A stretch of 64,000 nucleotides of DNA from Apostichopus japonicus (GCF_037975245.1 NC_092563.1:21403699-21467698), one strand, 5' to 3'. Positions 1 to 12,564 are shown, numbered from the stretch's first letter. The notes: generated from the letters alone by a model not told the origin. Numbers and translations: made by a program.

Positions 1-214
1 GATGTAACAGAGACCATACCTCTGAATGGATTTTGCACTACCGTCCAATTCCGTGAACCTACTGCTACTGATAACTCTGGGACTGCAAATTTCCAATCAA
101 GAACACACACCTCTGGTCAATTCTTCCAGAGTGGAACCACAGAAGTAACATATGTGTTTATAGATCCATCAGGAAATACAGCCCAGTGTTCATTTAACAT
201 CATCATTACTGAAG
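1..214 (+). CDS. HYR exon type A, unit 1 (5' end outside window)
   Basis: The exon begins upstream of the window. It reads DVTETIPLNGF..., then REPTATDNSG, PGQFFQSGTT, VTYVFIDPSGNTAQC and FNIIITE, the typical second half of an HYR module. It ends with ACT GAA G before a GTATGT donor, so phase 1. One oddity: codon 34-36 is TGC (Cys), where the otherwise near-identical copies at 3594 and 7222 have GGC (Gly). This adds a cysteine to a module that normally has two. Confidence 0.85.
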
Positions 215-1484
215 GTATGTCATAGCTTTGTTGTCCTTTCTCTATGTAATGAATACAACTGTCACCTTTATCAGTTTTTCCTACTAGCTTTGAACTAGAT
301 CTATGCTATAGTCTCAAGCAAGAATTGACATGTGACATTTAACAACCTGGCTACTGAGGTCAGCTTTCAAGGAGATTTGATAAAAATGGCTAATTGCTCA
401 AAATTGCCAAAGATAAAGATTTATGCGTTAAGTTATATAAATACAGATGCACTATCATTGATTGGTGTCTCAGAAAAAGTACAGTAAGCAGCATCTAAAG
501 GGTTAACTTTGTCTGCCAATGACTATTTGTCTGGAAATGAAGTAAATTGAACTTGACGACAGTTTCAAATGTATCAAGTGAAGTCTTTGCTTAGCTAAAA
601 GGGGAGCATGTGAAGGTTATCTGAGATCAGATGGAGACAAACATTTACTCAATATTTACAAGTGAGTGTTGTTGGAGAATGAAAGTCAAAAGTGGACATG
701 TTATCAAAACTTTATTCAAATGGTCGTATGAATAGGAACAAAAGACATGTAAACCTCACATTAGGTCAGCAGAGGAAGGAACACTTCTCTTTGATTCTAA
801 TGTTTTTATTGAAGTTGGTTCAGACAGTGCATGTACTGAGCTCATGCTGGTACTTATATTATATAGGTAGTAATTTTTTTTCTTCATTTTAGGGGGGTTA
901 GTCATTGGATAAAATATTTATATGAGTGATCTTTTTCTGATGTGTAGCATTAGATACAGTTGCACACACCTGATGGTTACACAGAAATAACCAATGTTGC
1001 ATGTAGGCTAAATAAGAGGTTTAACCTGTATCATAACTGTTTAAGAGATTGTGCTCTCCATGGGTCTGTCCTTTAACATGACCTCTTTTCATATTATTTT
1101 GATATTAAAGCCTGTACAGGAATGAGTAAGCTTTGAAATAGATGAACCTTTCACAGTTTGCTACATCGGCTTAGTAGCTGAGCTACTGATCATTAAAAGT
1201 CTTAGGTTTTTGGGTAGAACTGAGTTATCACATTCGGTTACCAGAAAAGGAGATAAGAAAACACTTTCGTGCATTATTACTCTACGTTGTCCAGTAAAGG
1301 AGATAAGATGAAACCTTATTATGTCTCATGCAGGGTTATTTGAAACAGCTGTTAGCCACTGTTGTCTCTTTCTATGATAATTACTCTACTGTATAGAATT
1401 ACCATTACCCCTGCTAGTAATTATTGTTTCAAAAAAGAACAAGTGATCTCAATATTGGACTTTATAATGTTTCTTTTTCCTCAG

Positions 1485-1733
1485 TGGACAATATACCACC
1501 TGTGGTCAGCTGCATCAGTGGTATTACGCGAGAGATACCGCTAATTAGCTTTGGTGTTGTGGTAGACTTTACAGAGCCAACAGCTACAGACAATTCAGGA
1601 ACAGCATCAGTTCTGTCAGCTACACGAAGACCTGGACAGTTCTTTCAGACAGGAACAACAACAGTGACTTACATCTTTGCAGATCCAAGTGGGAACACAG
1701 CTGATTGTGTTTTTGATATCATAGTAGTGGAGG
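1485..1733 (+). CDS. HYR exon type B, unit 1
   Basis: This 249-nt exon follows a TTTTTCCTCAG acceptor and ends before GTAAGT, phase 1 at both ends. It encodes an 83-residue HYR module: VDNIPPVVSC at the start, FTEPTATDNSG in the middle, PGQFFQTGTTTVTYIF, then DPSGNTADCVF and a VVVEG-like end. The two conserved cysteines (VSC and ADC) are present. This copy reads SGITREIPLIS where other B exons read SDITREIPLNS, so two residues differ. Confidence 0.9.
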
Positions 1734-2521
1734 GTAAGTTAACCTGTGCTTGTTTGTCAATATTAATATTACATAGTGTAAAAGATGTATATTCATTCCA
1801 TTTTGTGATTAGGACAAGTTTTGATGACTTATAGCATGACTTTGATGGAGTAAAGACAGGACATAGAAGTGTTAATGAAGGAAGTGTATGATGTTCCTGT
1901 TTATTTGTTCTTAGAACCAGTTAAAGTATTCATACCAAGTACTCATGTAGTTTGCTTAAGAAACGGTTTAGTAATCTTGACAGAGCTATTTTCATAGATA
2001 GATATAAGTCATGACAGTAAAAAATGTGCTTATCAGTTAGCAACTGAAAATATCACTTGATTCTATGCATAGCTTAAAGTTGTGAAAATGGATATTTAGT
2101 AAGCTGATACATCTTACATTTAATAACCTTTTAGTTATTTTTTGAAGCAGTTAATAATCACATTGATATTTCTATATAGTTTCACCAGATCAGTTATAAT
2201 TCTGAGCATTTGGGGTGATCAAAGCCCTTCTTTCTATCAGAATTCATTGGGATACACCTAGGAAATATTGGTGTTTAGCATTGGTATGCTATGAAACCTA
2301 GTTTTGCTATGAAAACAGATAACTACTAAGAATCATCATTTCAGCACTTTGACATGAGTTTGTTCAATATCTCAGAATACTGTCACAATTTGTGACTTTT
2401 TTACTTCAGGCCCTGGCATTAGCCACTTCAAGAAAATTCATTAATTTTGAAAGTTTGAAATGATTTTTAATAGTTCAAGCAAGTTCCTTTAGCTTTTAGA
2501 CTCTTCCTTTGATCTTTTCAG

Positions 2522-2770
2522 TTAATGATACACCACCTGATGTTACATGCATACAAGACATCACAAGAATAGTGACAATTGACAGCACTGGTACCACTGT
2601 GTCTTGGACTGAGCCAACAGCTACTGATAACTCAGGAGTTGTTTCTCTTCAGTCTAGAAGTCATGCACCTGGAGACTTTTTCAGCCCAGGAACAACACAA
2701 GTGACATACATCTTTGTTGACCCAAGTGGACAAACAGCCAATTGCATTTTTACTGTCACAGTTACTCCAG
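2522..2770 (+). CDS. HYR exon type C, unit 1
   Basis: A 249-nt phase 1-1 exon with acceptor GATCTTTTCAG and donor GTATGT. The module begins VNDTPPDVTC, contains WTEPTATDNSG and PGDFFSPGTTQVTYIF, and ends with GQTANCIFTVTVTPG. The second residue is Asn (AAT) where every other C exon has Asp (GAT). Confidence 0.9.
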
Positions 2771-2961
2771 GTATGTGTACAATCCTATAATAGCTTAAGA
2801 TTTAAAGCTGTTGGCAGAGAAAAACACCTTTATCGGTAACGTTGTGCTAATAAATGACAAGATCACTGTGATGTGAGACACCTTACACTGATAACTCTAC
2901 TTGAAATCAAAGCTAGACATCTGCAGTCTCCAAAACAGAATTTTGTCTTTCCATTTTTTAG

Positions 2962-3210
2962 AGGACAATGTCCCTCCAGTTGTAAGCTGTATTCCAGATG
3001 TGACTGAAACAACACCATTAGGAACAGGCGGAAGAACTGTCTTATTTACAGAGCCAACAGCAACCAATGACTCTGGAGCTGTTTCTCTTCAGCAAAGAAC
3101 CCATGGTCCAGGAACCTTCTTTAGTTCAGGAGTAACACAAGTAACTTATATCTTTGTTGATCCCGCTGGAAACACTGCTGAATGTACATTCAGGGTCATT
3201 GTCACTGAAA
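2962..3210 (+). CDS. HYR exon type D, unit 1
   Basis: A 249-nt phase 1-1 exon with acceptor CCATTTTTTAG and donor GTAAGT. It encodes EDNVPPVVSC, then FTEPTATNDSG (the usual DN order is swapped to ND), PGTFFSSGVTQVTYIFVDPAGNTAEC and FRVIVTE. The intron before it is only 191 bp, the shortest in the unit. Confidence 0.9.
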
Positions 3211-3593
3211 GTAAGTCTTTTTAAATACAAATTATTAAAATATGAGCCTTATTGCTCCACAATACAAATCACCCTCAATGACTGTGTTGCTGATATAGTA
3301 GATGGAAATGATTTTGAAGAAAGCATCATCAGTTTGTCTGAAGTACTTTAACAGCTTTTAAACTTTTTAATTTCTATATCAGCCAAATCTAAGTTGATTT
3401 ATTTATACTATATGCTTAGTTTAAAATGAAATTAAACTGACAATTTCCTTGCTCTTTCAAAGTCAATTTGAAGCAAATTCTTGATGTTATATTACAACTG
3501 GCACTCTGTGTAAAATATATGCTCTTAGCAAAAATACTTAATTCAAAGTTGAGTTGCCAATTTGATTAAAAATTTCAACTTTAAAATCTTCAG

Positions 3594-3845
3594 TTGACGG
3601 AGTACCACCAGTGATAGCTTGTGTAGGACTAGATGTAACAGAGACCATACCTCTGAATGGATTTGGCACTACCGTCCAATTCCGTGAACCTACTGCTACT
3701 GATAACTCTGGGACTGCAAATTTCCAATCAAGAACACACACCCCTGGTCAATTCTTCCAGAGTGGAACCACAGAAGTAACATATGTGTTTATAGATCCAT
3801 CAGGAAATACAGCCCAGTGTTCATTTAACATCATCATTACTGAAG
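3594..3845 (+). CDS. HYR exon type A, unit 2
   Basis: A 252-nt phase 1-1 exon (84 codons) with acceptor AAAATCTTCAG and donor GTATGT. It reads VDGVPPVIACVGLDVTETIPL, then FREPTATDNSG, PGQFFQSGTTEVTYVF and DPSGNTAQCSFNIIITE. Type A modules are one codon longer than B, C and D because of the CVGLD stretch. Confidence 0.9.
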
Positions 3846-5114
3846 GTATGTCATAGCTTTGTTGTCCTTTCTCTATGTAATGAATACAACTGTCACCTTT
3901 ATCAGTTTTTCCTACTAGCTTTGAACTAGATCTATGCTATAGTCTCAAGCAAGAATTGACATGTGACATTTAACAACCTGGCTACTGAGGTCAGCTTTCA
4001 AGGAGATTTGATGAAAATAGCAAATTGCTCAAAATTGCCAAAGATAAAGATTTATGCGTTAAGTTATATAAATACAGATGCACTATCATTGATTGGTGTC
4101 TCAGAAAAAGTACAGTAAGCAGCATCTAAAGGGTTAACTTTGTCTGCCAATGACTATTTGTCTGGAAATGAAGTAAATTGAACTTGACGACAGTTTCAAA
4201 TGTATCAAGTGAAGTCTTTGCTTAGCTAAAAGGGGAGCATGTGAAGGTTATCTGAGATCAGATGGAGACAAACATTTACTCAATATTTACAAGTGAGTGT
4301 TGTTGGAGAATGAAAGTCAAAAGTGGACATGTTATCAAAACTTTATTCAAATGGTCGTATGAATAGGAACAAAAGACATGTAAACCTCACATTAGGTCAG
4401 CAGAGGAAGGAACACTTCTCTTTGATTCTAATGTTTTTATTGAAGTTGGTTCAGACAGTGCATGTACTGAGCTCATGCTGGTACTTATATTATATAGGTA
4501 GTAATTTTTTTCTTCATTTTAGGGGGGTTAGTCATTGGATAAAATATTTATATGAGTGATCTTTTTCTGATGTGTAGCATTAGATACAGTTGCACACACC
4601 TGATGGTTACACAGAAATAACCAATGTTGCATGTAGGCTAAATAAGAGGTTTAACCTGTATCGTAACTGTTTAAGAGATTGTGCTATCCATGGGTCTGTC
4701 CTTTAACATGACCTCTTTTCATATTATTTTGATATTAAAGCCTGTACAGGAATGAGTAAGCTTTGAAATAGATGAACCTTTCACAGTTTGCTACATCGGC
4801 TTAGTAGCTGAGCTACTGATCATTAAAAGTCTTAGGTTTTTGGGTAGAACTGAGTTATCACATTCGGTTACCAGAAAAGGAGATTAGAAAACACTATTGT
4901 GCATTATTACTCTACGTTGTCCAGTAAAGGAGATAAGATGAAACCTTATTATGTCTCATGCAGGGTTATTTGAAACAGCTGTTAGCCACTGTTGTCTCTT
5001 TCTATGATAATTACTCTACTGTATAGAATTACCATTACCCCTGCTAGTAATTATTGTTTCAAAAAAGAACAAGTGATCTCAATATTGGACTTTATAATGT
5101 TTCTTTTTCCTCAG

Positions 5115-5363
5115 TGGACAATATACCACCTGTGGTCAGCTGCATCAGTGATATTACGCGAGAGATACCGCTAAATAGCTTTGGTGTTGTGGTAGACTTT
5201 ACAGAGCCAACAGCTACAGACAATTCAGGAACAGCATCAGTTCTGTCAGCTACACGAAGACCTGGACAGTTCTTTCAGACAGGAACAACAACAGTGACTT
5301 ACATCTTTGCAGATCCAAGTGGGAACACAGCTGATTGTGTTTTTGATATCATAGTAGTGGAGG
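5115..5363 (+). CDS. HYR exon type B, unit 2
   Basis: A 249-nt phase 1-1 exon with the same acceptor and donor as the unit 1 copy, 3630 bp downstream of it. It carries SDITREIPLNS, the common B sequence, and ends DIIVVEG. Intron sequence on both sides matches unit 1 almost base for base. Confidence 0.9.
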
Positions 5364-6149
5364 GTAAGTTAACCTGTGCTTGTTTGTCAATATTAATATT
5401 ACATAGTGTAAAAGATGTATATTCATTCCATTTTGTGATTAGGACAAGTTTTGATGACTTATAGCATGACTTTGATGGAGTAAAGACAGGACATAGAAGT
5501 GTTAATGAAGGAAGTGTATGATGTTCCTGTTTATTTGTTCTTAGAACCAGTTAAAGTATTCATACCAAGTACTCATGTAGTTTGCTTAAGAAACGGTTTA
5601 GTAATCTTGACAGAGCTATTTTCATAGATAGATATAAGTCATGACAGTAAAAAATGTGCTTATCAGTTAGCAACTGAAAATATCACTTGATTCTATGCAT
5701 AGCTTAAAGTTGTGAAAATGGATATTTAGTAAGCTGATACATCTTACATTTAATAACCTTTTAGTTATTTTGAAGCAGTTAATAATCACATTGATATTTC
5801 TATATAGTTTCACCAGATCAGTTATAATTCTGAGCATTTGGGGTGATCAAAGCCCTTCTTTCTATCAGAATTCATTGGGATACACCTAGGAAATATTGGT
5901 GTTTAGCATTGGTATGCTATGAAACCTAGTTTTGCTATGAAAACAGATAACTACTGAGAATCATCATTTCAGCACTTTGACATGAGTTTGTTCAATATCT
6001 CAGAATACTGTCACAATTTGTGACTTTTTTACTTCAGGCCCTGGCATTAGCCACTTCAAGAAAATTCATTAATTTTGAAAGTTTGAAATGATTTTTAATA
6101 GTTCAAGCAAGTTCCTTTAGCTTTTAGACTCTTCCTTTGATCTTTTCAG

Positions 6150-6398
6150 TTGATGATACACCACCTGATGTTACATGCATACAAGACATCACAAGAATAG
6201 TGACAATTGACAGCACTGGTACCACTGTGCCTTGGACTGAGCCAACAGCTACTGATAACTCAGGAGTTGTTTCTCTTCAGTCTAGAAGTCATGCACCTGG
6301 AGACTTTTTCAGCCCAGGAACAACACAAGTGACATACATCTTTGTTGACCCAAGTGGACAAACAGCCAATTGCATTTTTACTGTCACAGTTACTCCAG
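6150..6398 (+). CDS. HYR exon type C, unit 2
   Basis: A 249-nt phase 1-1 exon that begins VDDTPPDVTC. It has TTVPWTEP, where unit 1 has TTVSWTEP, and ends GQTANCIFTVTVTPG. Acceptor and donor match unit 1. Confidence 0.9.
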
Positions 6399-6589
6399 GT
6401 ATGTGTACAATCCTATAATAGCTTAAGATTTAAAGCTGTTGGCAGAGAAAAACACCTTTATCGGTAACGTTGTGCTAATAAATGACAAGATCACTGTGAT
6501 GTGAGACACCTTACACTGATAACTCTACTTGAAATCAAAGCTAGACATCTGCAGTCTCCAAAACAGAATTTTGTCTTTCCATTTTTTAG

Positions 6590-6838
6590 AGGACAATGTC
6601 CCTCCAGTTGTAAGCTGTATTCCAGATGTGACTGAAACAACACCATTAGGAACAGGCGGAAGAACTGTCTTATTTACAGAGCCAACAGCAACCAATGACT
6701 CTGGAGCTGTTTCTCTTCAGCAAAGAACCCATGGTCCAGGAACCTTCTTTAGTTCAGGAGTAACACAAGTAACTTATATCTTTGTTGATCCCGCTGGAAA
6801 CACTGCTGAATGTACATTCAGGGTCATTGTCACTGAAA
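6590..6838 (+). CDS. HYR exon type D, unit 2
   Basis: A 249-nt phase 1-1 exon whose translation is identical to the unit 1 D exon, including the swapped TNDSG. This fits a very recent duplication of the whole unit. Confidence 0.9.
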
Positions 6839-7221
6839 GTAAGTCTTTTTAAATACAAATTATTAAAATATGAGCCTTATTGCTCCACAATACAAATCAC
6901 CCTCAATGACTGTGTTGCTGATATAGTAGATGGAAATGATTTTGAAGAAAGCATCATCAGTTTGTCTGAAGTACTTTAACAGCTTTTAAACTTTTTAATT
7001 TCTATATCAGCCAAATCTAAGTTGATTTATTTATACTATATGCTTAGTTTAAAATGAAATTAAACTGACAATTTCCTTGCTCTTTCAAAGTCAATTTGAA
7101 GCAAATTCTTGATGTTATATTACAACTGGCACTCTGTGTAAAATATATGCTCTTAGCAAAAATACTTAATTCAAAGTTGAGTTGCCAATTTGATTAAAAA
7201 TTTCAACTTTTAAATCTTCAG

Positions 7222-7473
7222 TTGACGGAGTACCACCAGTGATAGCTTGTGTAGGACTAGATGTAACAGAGACCATACCTCTGAATGGATTTGGCACTAC
7301 CGTCCAATTCCGTGAACCTACTGCTACTGATAACTCTGGGACTGCAAATTTCCAATCAAGAACACACACCCCTGGTCAATTCTTCCAGAGTGGAACCACA
7401 GAAGTAACATATGTGTTTATAGATCCATCAGGAAATACAGCCCAGTGTTCATTTAACATCATCATTACTGAAG
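7222..7473 (+). CDS. HYR exon type A, unit 3
   Basis: A 252-nt phase 1-1 exon whose translation is identical to the unit 2 A exon at 3594. Acceptor TTAAATCTTCAG and donor GTATGT are intact. Confidence 0.9.
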
Positions 7474-8742
7474 GTATGTCATAGCTTTGTTGTCCTTTCT
7501 CTATGTAATGAATACAACTGTCACCTTTATCAGTTTTTCCTACTAGCTTTGAACTAGATCTATGCTATAGTCTGAAGCAAGAATTGATATGTGACATTTA
7601 ACAACCTGGCTACTGAGGTCAGCTTTCAAGGAGATTTGATAAAAATAGCTAATTGCTCAAAATTGCCAAAGATAAAGATTTATGCGTTAAGTTATATAAA
7701 TACAGATGCACTATCATTGATTGGTGTCTCAGAAAAAGTACAGTAAGCAGCATCTAAAGGGTTAACTTTGTCTGCCAATGACTATTTGTCTGGAAATGAA
7801 GTAAATTGAACTTGACGACAGTTTCAAATGTATCAAGTGAAGTCTTTGCTTAGCTAAAAGGGGAGCATGTGAAGGTTATCTGAGATCAGATGGAGACAAA
7901 CATTTACTCAATATTTACAAGTGAGTGTTGTTGGAGAATGAAAGTCAAAAGTGGACATGTTATCAAAACTTTATTCAAATGGTCGTATGAATAGGAACAA
8001 AAGACATGTAAACCTCACATTAGGTCAGCAGAGGAAGGAACACTTCTCTTTGATTCTAATGTTTTTATTGAAGTTGGTTCAGACAGTGCATGTACTGAGC
8101 TCATGCTGGTACTTATATTATATAGGTAGTAATTTTTTCCTTCATTTTAGGGGGGTTAGTCATTGGATAAAATATTTATATGAGTGATCTTTTTCTGATG
8201 TGTAGCATTAGATACAGTTGCACACACCTGATGGTTACACAGAAATAACCAATGTTGCATGTAGGCTAAATAAGAGGTTTAACCTGTATCGTAACTGTTT
8301 AAGAGATTGTGCTATCAATGGGTCTGTCCTTTAACATGACCTCTTTTCATATTATTTTGATATTAAAGCCTGTACAGGAATGAGTAAGCTTTGAAATAGA
8401 TGAACCTTTCACAGTTTGCTACATCGGCTTAGTAGCTGAGCTACTGATCATTAAAAGTCTTAGGTTTTTGGGTAGAACTGAGTTATCACATTCGGTTACC
8501 AGAAAAGGAGATAAGAAAACACTTTTGTGCATTATTACTCTACGTTGTCCAGTAAAGGAGATAAGATGAAACCTTATTATGTCTCATGCAGGGTTATTTG
8601 AAACAGCTGTTAGCCACTGTTGTCTCTTTCTATGATAATTACTCTACTGTATAGAATTACCATTACCCCTGCTAGTAATTATTGTTTCAAAAAAGAACAA
8701 GTGATCTCAGTATTGGACTTTATAATGTTTCTTTTTCCTCAG

Positions 8743-8991
8743 TGGACAATATACCACCTGTGGTCAGCTGCATCAGTGATATTACGCGAGAGATACCGCT
8801 AAATAGCTTTGGTGTTGTGGTAGACTTTACAGAGCCAACAGCTACAGACAATTCAGGAACAGCATCAGTTTTGTCAGCTACACGAAGACCCGGACAGTTC
8901 TTTCAGACAGGAACAACAACAGTGACTTACATCTTTGCAGATCCAAGTGGGAACACAGCTGATTGTGTTTTTGATATAAGTGTAGTGGAGG
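8743..8991 (+). CDS. HYR exon type B, unit 3
   Basis: A 249-nt phase 1-1 exon. The first part matches units 1 and 2. Its last codons read DISVVEG like the unit 4 copy at 14452, not DIIVVEG. Downstream sequence also switches to the unit 4 type, so the exon appears to span a recombination or conversion boundary. Confidence 0.9.
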
Positions 8992-9954
8992 GTAAGTTAA
9001 CCTATGCTTGTTTGTCAATATTAATATTACATAGTGTAAAAGATGTATATTCATTCCAGTTTGTGGTTAGGACATGTTTTGATGACTTATGGCATGACTT
9101 TGATGAAGTAAAGACAGGACATAGAAGTGTTTAATGAAGGAAGTGTAAGCTGTTTTTGTTTTATTTGTTCTTAGAACCAGTTAAAGTATTCATACCAAGT
9201 ACTCATGTAGTGTGCTTAAGAAACGGTTTAGTTATCTTGACAGATGCCAGCTTTGATGATGCAGCTGAAGATATTAAATGGTTCTCTTACTATATATGAT
9301 TCTGTTAAATTGGTACATCACAGGTATCAGAAAGGTCAAAGTTATCATTTGTAATTATAACAGACAGAAAAGTGTTGATTACATACAGCTATTTGATCAA
9401 CATATCTGAAGTAGTGTGAGAACTGTTTTCATAGATAGTTGACTATAAGTTATGGCGGTACAAATTATGCATATCAGTTAGCAACTGCAAATATCGCTTG
9501 ATTCTATGCATAGCTTAAAGTTGTGACAATGGATATAAGTAAGCTGATATATCTTATATTTAAATAACCTTGTGGTTATTTTGAAGCAGTAAATAATCAC
9601 ATTTACATTTCTATCAGATCAAATTATAATTCTGAGCATTTGGGGTGATTAAAGCCGTTCTTTCTATCAGAATTCATTGGGATACACCTAGGAAATATTG
9701 GTGTTTAGCATTGGTATGCTATGAAACCTAGTTTTGCTATCAAAACAGATAATTGCTGAGAATCATCATTTCAGAACTTTGACATGAGTTTGTTAAATAT
9801 ATATCAGAATACTGTCACAATTTGTGACTGTTTTAACGTCGGACCCTGGCATTAGCCACTTAAAGAAAATTCAATCATTTTTAAAGTTTGAAATGAATTT
9901 TAATAGTTCAAGCAAGTTCCATTAGCTTTCAGACTCTTCATTTGATCTTTTCAG

Positions 9955-10203
9955 TTGATGATACACCACCTGATGTTACCTGCATCCAAGACATCACAAG
10001 AACAGTGACAATTGACAGCACTGGTACCACTGTGTTTTGGACAGAGCCAACAGCTACTGATAACTCAGGAGTTGTTTCTCTTCAATCTAGAAGTCATGCA
10101 CCTGGAGACTTTTTCAGCCCAGGAACAACACAAGTGACATACATCTTTGTTGACCCAAGTGGACAAACAGCATTTTGTACTTTTACTGTCACAGTTACTC
10201 CAG
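9955..10203 (+). CDS. HYR exon type C, unit 3
   Basis: A 249-nt phase 1-1 exon reading VDDTPPDVTC, TRTVTI, TTVFWTEP and GQTAFCTFTVTVTPG. This variant is shared with unit 4 (15662) and differs from units 1 and 2 (TRIVTI, TANCIF). Confidence 0.9.
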
Positions 10204-10390
10204 GTATGTGTACTATCATGTAATAGCTTAAGATTTAAAGCTGTTGACAGAGAAACACACCTATATGGGTAACATTGTGCTAATAAATGACAAGATCACT
10301 GTGGTGTAACATTACACTGATAACTCTACTTGAAATCAAAGCTAGACATCTGCAGTCTGCAAAACAACATTTTGTCTTTCCATATTTTAG

Positions 10391-10639
10391 AGGATAATGT
10401 CCTACCGGTTGTGAGCTGTATTCCAGATGTGACTGAAACAACACCATTAGGAACAGGAGGAAGACTCGTCTTCTATACTGAGCCAACAGCAACCGATGAC
10501 TCTGGAGTTGTTTCACTTCAGCAAAGAACCCACGGTCCAGGAACCTTCTTTAGTTCAGGAGTAACACAAGTAACTTATATCTTTGTTGATCCCGCTGGAA
10601 ACACTGCTGAATGTACATTCAGGGTCATTGTCACTGAAA
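10391..10639 (+). CDS. HYR exon type D, unit 3
   Basis: A 249-nt phase 1-1 exon with acceptor CATATTTTAG and donor GTAAGT. It reads EDNVLPVVSC (Leu replaces the first Pro of the usual PP), then RLVFYTEPTATDDSG and PAGNTAEC. The translation is identical to the unit 4 D exon at 16098. Confidence 0.9.
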
Positions 10640-11220
10640 GTAAGTCTTTTTAAATACAAATAATTAAAAGCTAAGCCTTATTGCTCCATAATACAAATCA
10701 CACTCAATGATTGTTTTGCTGATATAGTAGATGGAAATGATTTTGAACAATGCATCATCAGTTTGTCTGAAGTAGTTTAACAGCTTGCAAACTTTGTAAT
10801 TTGGAAAGCAGCCAAATCACTTTTGTTCAGGTATGTCGTTTCAGAGTAGAAACCATCCCCCCCTGCACCACCACCCCTCTACATATCTGTGCAGATGCTC
10901 ATGGTTCATATATTACACTAAGGTTACAGGGATATTAAGCTGCTAGTATGTTCAAAAGTTATAAACATCTAAACAAAGTTATGTAGCTATGCTACAAGTA
11001 TACGTGCTACTTTATAGGCTGCTGTTGTGTCTTGCATTTGCATGATACAAGTTTATCTAAATTTCTTTCTGTTACCAGCAAGGGCATATGATTATCCTCT
11101 ATATGCACTCGACAAGAAATTCCCACAAGTTACAAACTGAATAATATTTATTCTGTCATCTCTTTCAAAATATATCTCTTTTTCTACTACAACTTTCATG
11201 ATCACAACATGTTTAGAGCC

Positions 11221-12239
11221 TTAGGGTGCTTTTACACTAGATCATGATCTGATCCTGACATCAAGATCACGGCTGGAGTGTAAACAGAGTTCAGATCCGG
11301 ATCTGATCCTCCTATATTGATGCTGGCAGAGACCAGGATCTGATACAGATGTCAAGATCAATTGTGTAATGTAAACACTCCCGCATCAACAGTGACCCGA
11401 GATCTCTGGTGACCTCATTATGTTACATGCATTCTGGCGTGAATTTCTAGTCCTTCACAGTCACATATTTCTCATTGCATTTCCTACGCAGCTATATCTC
11501 TGCGTAGTCACTTTTAGAGTTTAGTTCCCGTTTTGATTGCTGGATCTATCCCTATTGTAGGTGTGACTTTTCCTAAATATTTGTAGAAGCTATTATGTAA
11601 GTTTGAAATTCGTCATTCACCGTTTAAATGCTGAAGCATGTGATCCCAGTTTGCATCTGTGCTTGGTTCCATCCACCTTGCCCTCTGTAAATGGTGTTGT
11701 TCTTCCATCATGACTTCGGCAAGTAATATCTGCAGCACTTGTGTAAAGTACGTCTTCAAACAAACATGTGTGAAGTACGTCTTCTTGCCTCGGGGAAGAA
11801 CAGGGCAAGTCTTCTCCTTTGATTTTCATTGTCAAAAGCCTGCATCCTGATCATCCTTACATATGGTACAATAAGAATCAGCAGTTAGCCTTTGAATCTC
11901 CATCTTGCTAGTTTAGCTTGTGTTTCTGCCTGTATCATGCATGGGCTAATTTCTACATAGATTGAGTGCATGTAGGCCGTGAATACGTAGTATTGCCACC
12001 CAAAGGCTATGCTGGCATGGCAATGAAATTTTTGGAGTATACGTACTACGCGATCTGTGGCTGCGTATGACACATTTCCAATCTAATATTTTTACCAACA
12101 TCCAGTCATAGCTATGGAGGATCAGAGTACGACTCAACTGTAAATGCATCCGGATCAATGCATAAGTTTACCCCATGGAGAGATGATCGTCTGATTATGT
12201 CAGGGAATCTGATCCGGATCTAGTGTAAGAGCACCCTAA
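11221..12239. mobile_element. MITE-like element with 23-bp terminal inverted repeats
   Basis: The left end begins TTAGGGTGCTTTTACACTAG. The right end is its inverse with one change (read on the minus strand, TTAGGGTGCTCTTACACTAG), and the match continues through GATC, 22 of 23 bases. Both subterminal regions are rich in GATC/GATCCGGATC motifs. The 1019-bp interior has only short reading frames with no recognisable domain. No convincing target-site duplication was found, so the superfamily is open. It lies in the D-A intron of unit 3-4, which explains part of that intron's extra length. Confidence 0.65.
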
Positions 12240-12312
12240 AGCTGCACAGTGTGATAGTTAATCTTTTGACAGCAACACTGTACTTTGATAAATGTGTTTA
12301 TCTTCACCTCAG

Positions 12313-12564
12313 TTGATACCATACCACCAGTTGTAGCCTGTGTAGGACTAGATGTTACAGAGACCATACCTCTGAATGGATTTGGCACCACGGTTCAATT
12401 CCGTGAACCTACTGCTACTGATAACTCTGGGACTGTAAATCTTCAATCAAGAACTAATAATCCTGGACAATTCTTCCAGAGTGGAAGTACAACAGTGACC
12501 TATATTTTTGAAGATCCCTCTGGTAACACAGCTACTTGCACCTTCTGTGTTGATGTTGTGGAAG
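12313..12564 (+). CDS. HYR exon type A-variant, unit 4
   Basis: A 252-nt phase 1-1 exon with acceptor TTCACCTCAG and donor GTGAGT. It starts VDTIPPVVACVGLDVTETIPL and has FREPTATDNSG. Its second half differs from other A exons: NNPGQFFQSGSTTVTYIFEDPSGNTATC then TFCVDVVEG. A third cysteine (TGT at 12546-12548) follows the usual second one. Flanking introns also differ, so this is the oldest or least homogenised A copy. Confidence 0.88.

Noticed and set aside
692-892. Short plus-strand frame repeated at 4323 and 7951
   Set aside because: It lies in the A-B intron and is repeated only because the whole unit is duplicated; no domain, and the same intron in unit 4 does not keep it.
3538-3741. Minus-strand frame repeated at 7166 and extended at 16691
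   Set aside because: It is the antisense shadow of the type A HYR exon.
10280-10516. Minus-strand frame repeated at 15987
   Set aside because: Antisense shadow over the C-D intron and D exon; identical only because units 3 and 4 share that segment.
11617-12158. Overlapping frames on both strands
   Set aside because: They fall inside the MITE-like element and match no transposase or host family.
11215-12245. Target-site duplication for the TTAGGG element
   Set aside because: TTA at the left and TAA at the right are part of the inverted ends and are not a direct repeat; AGC on both sides needs uneven ends.
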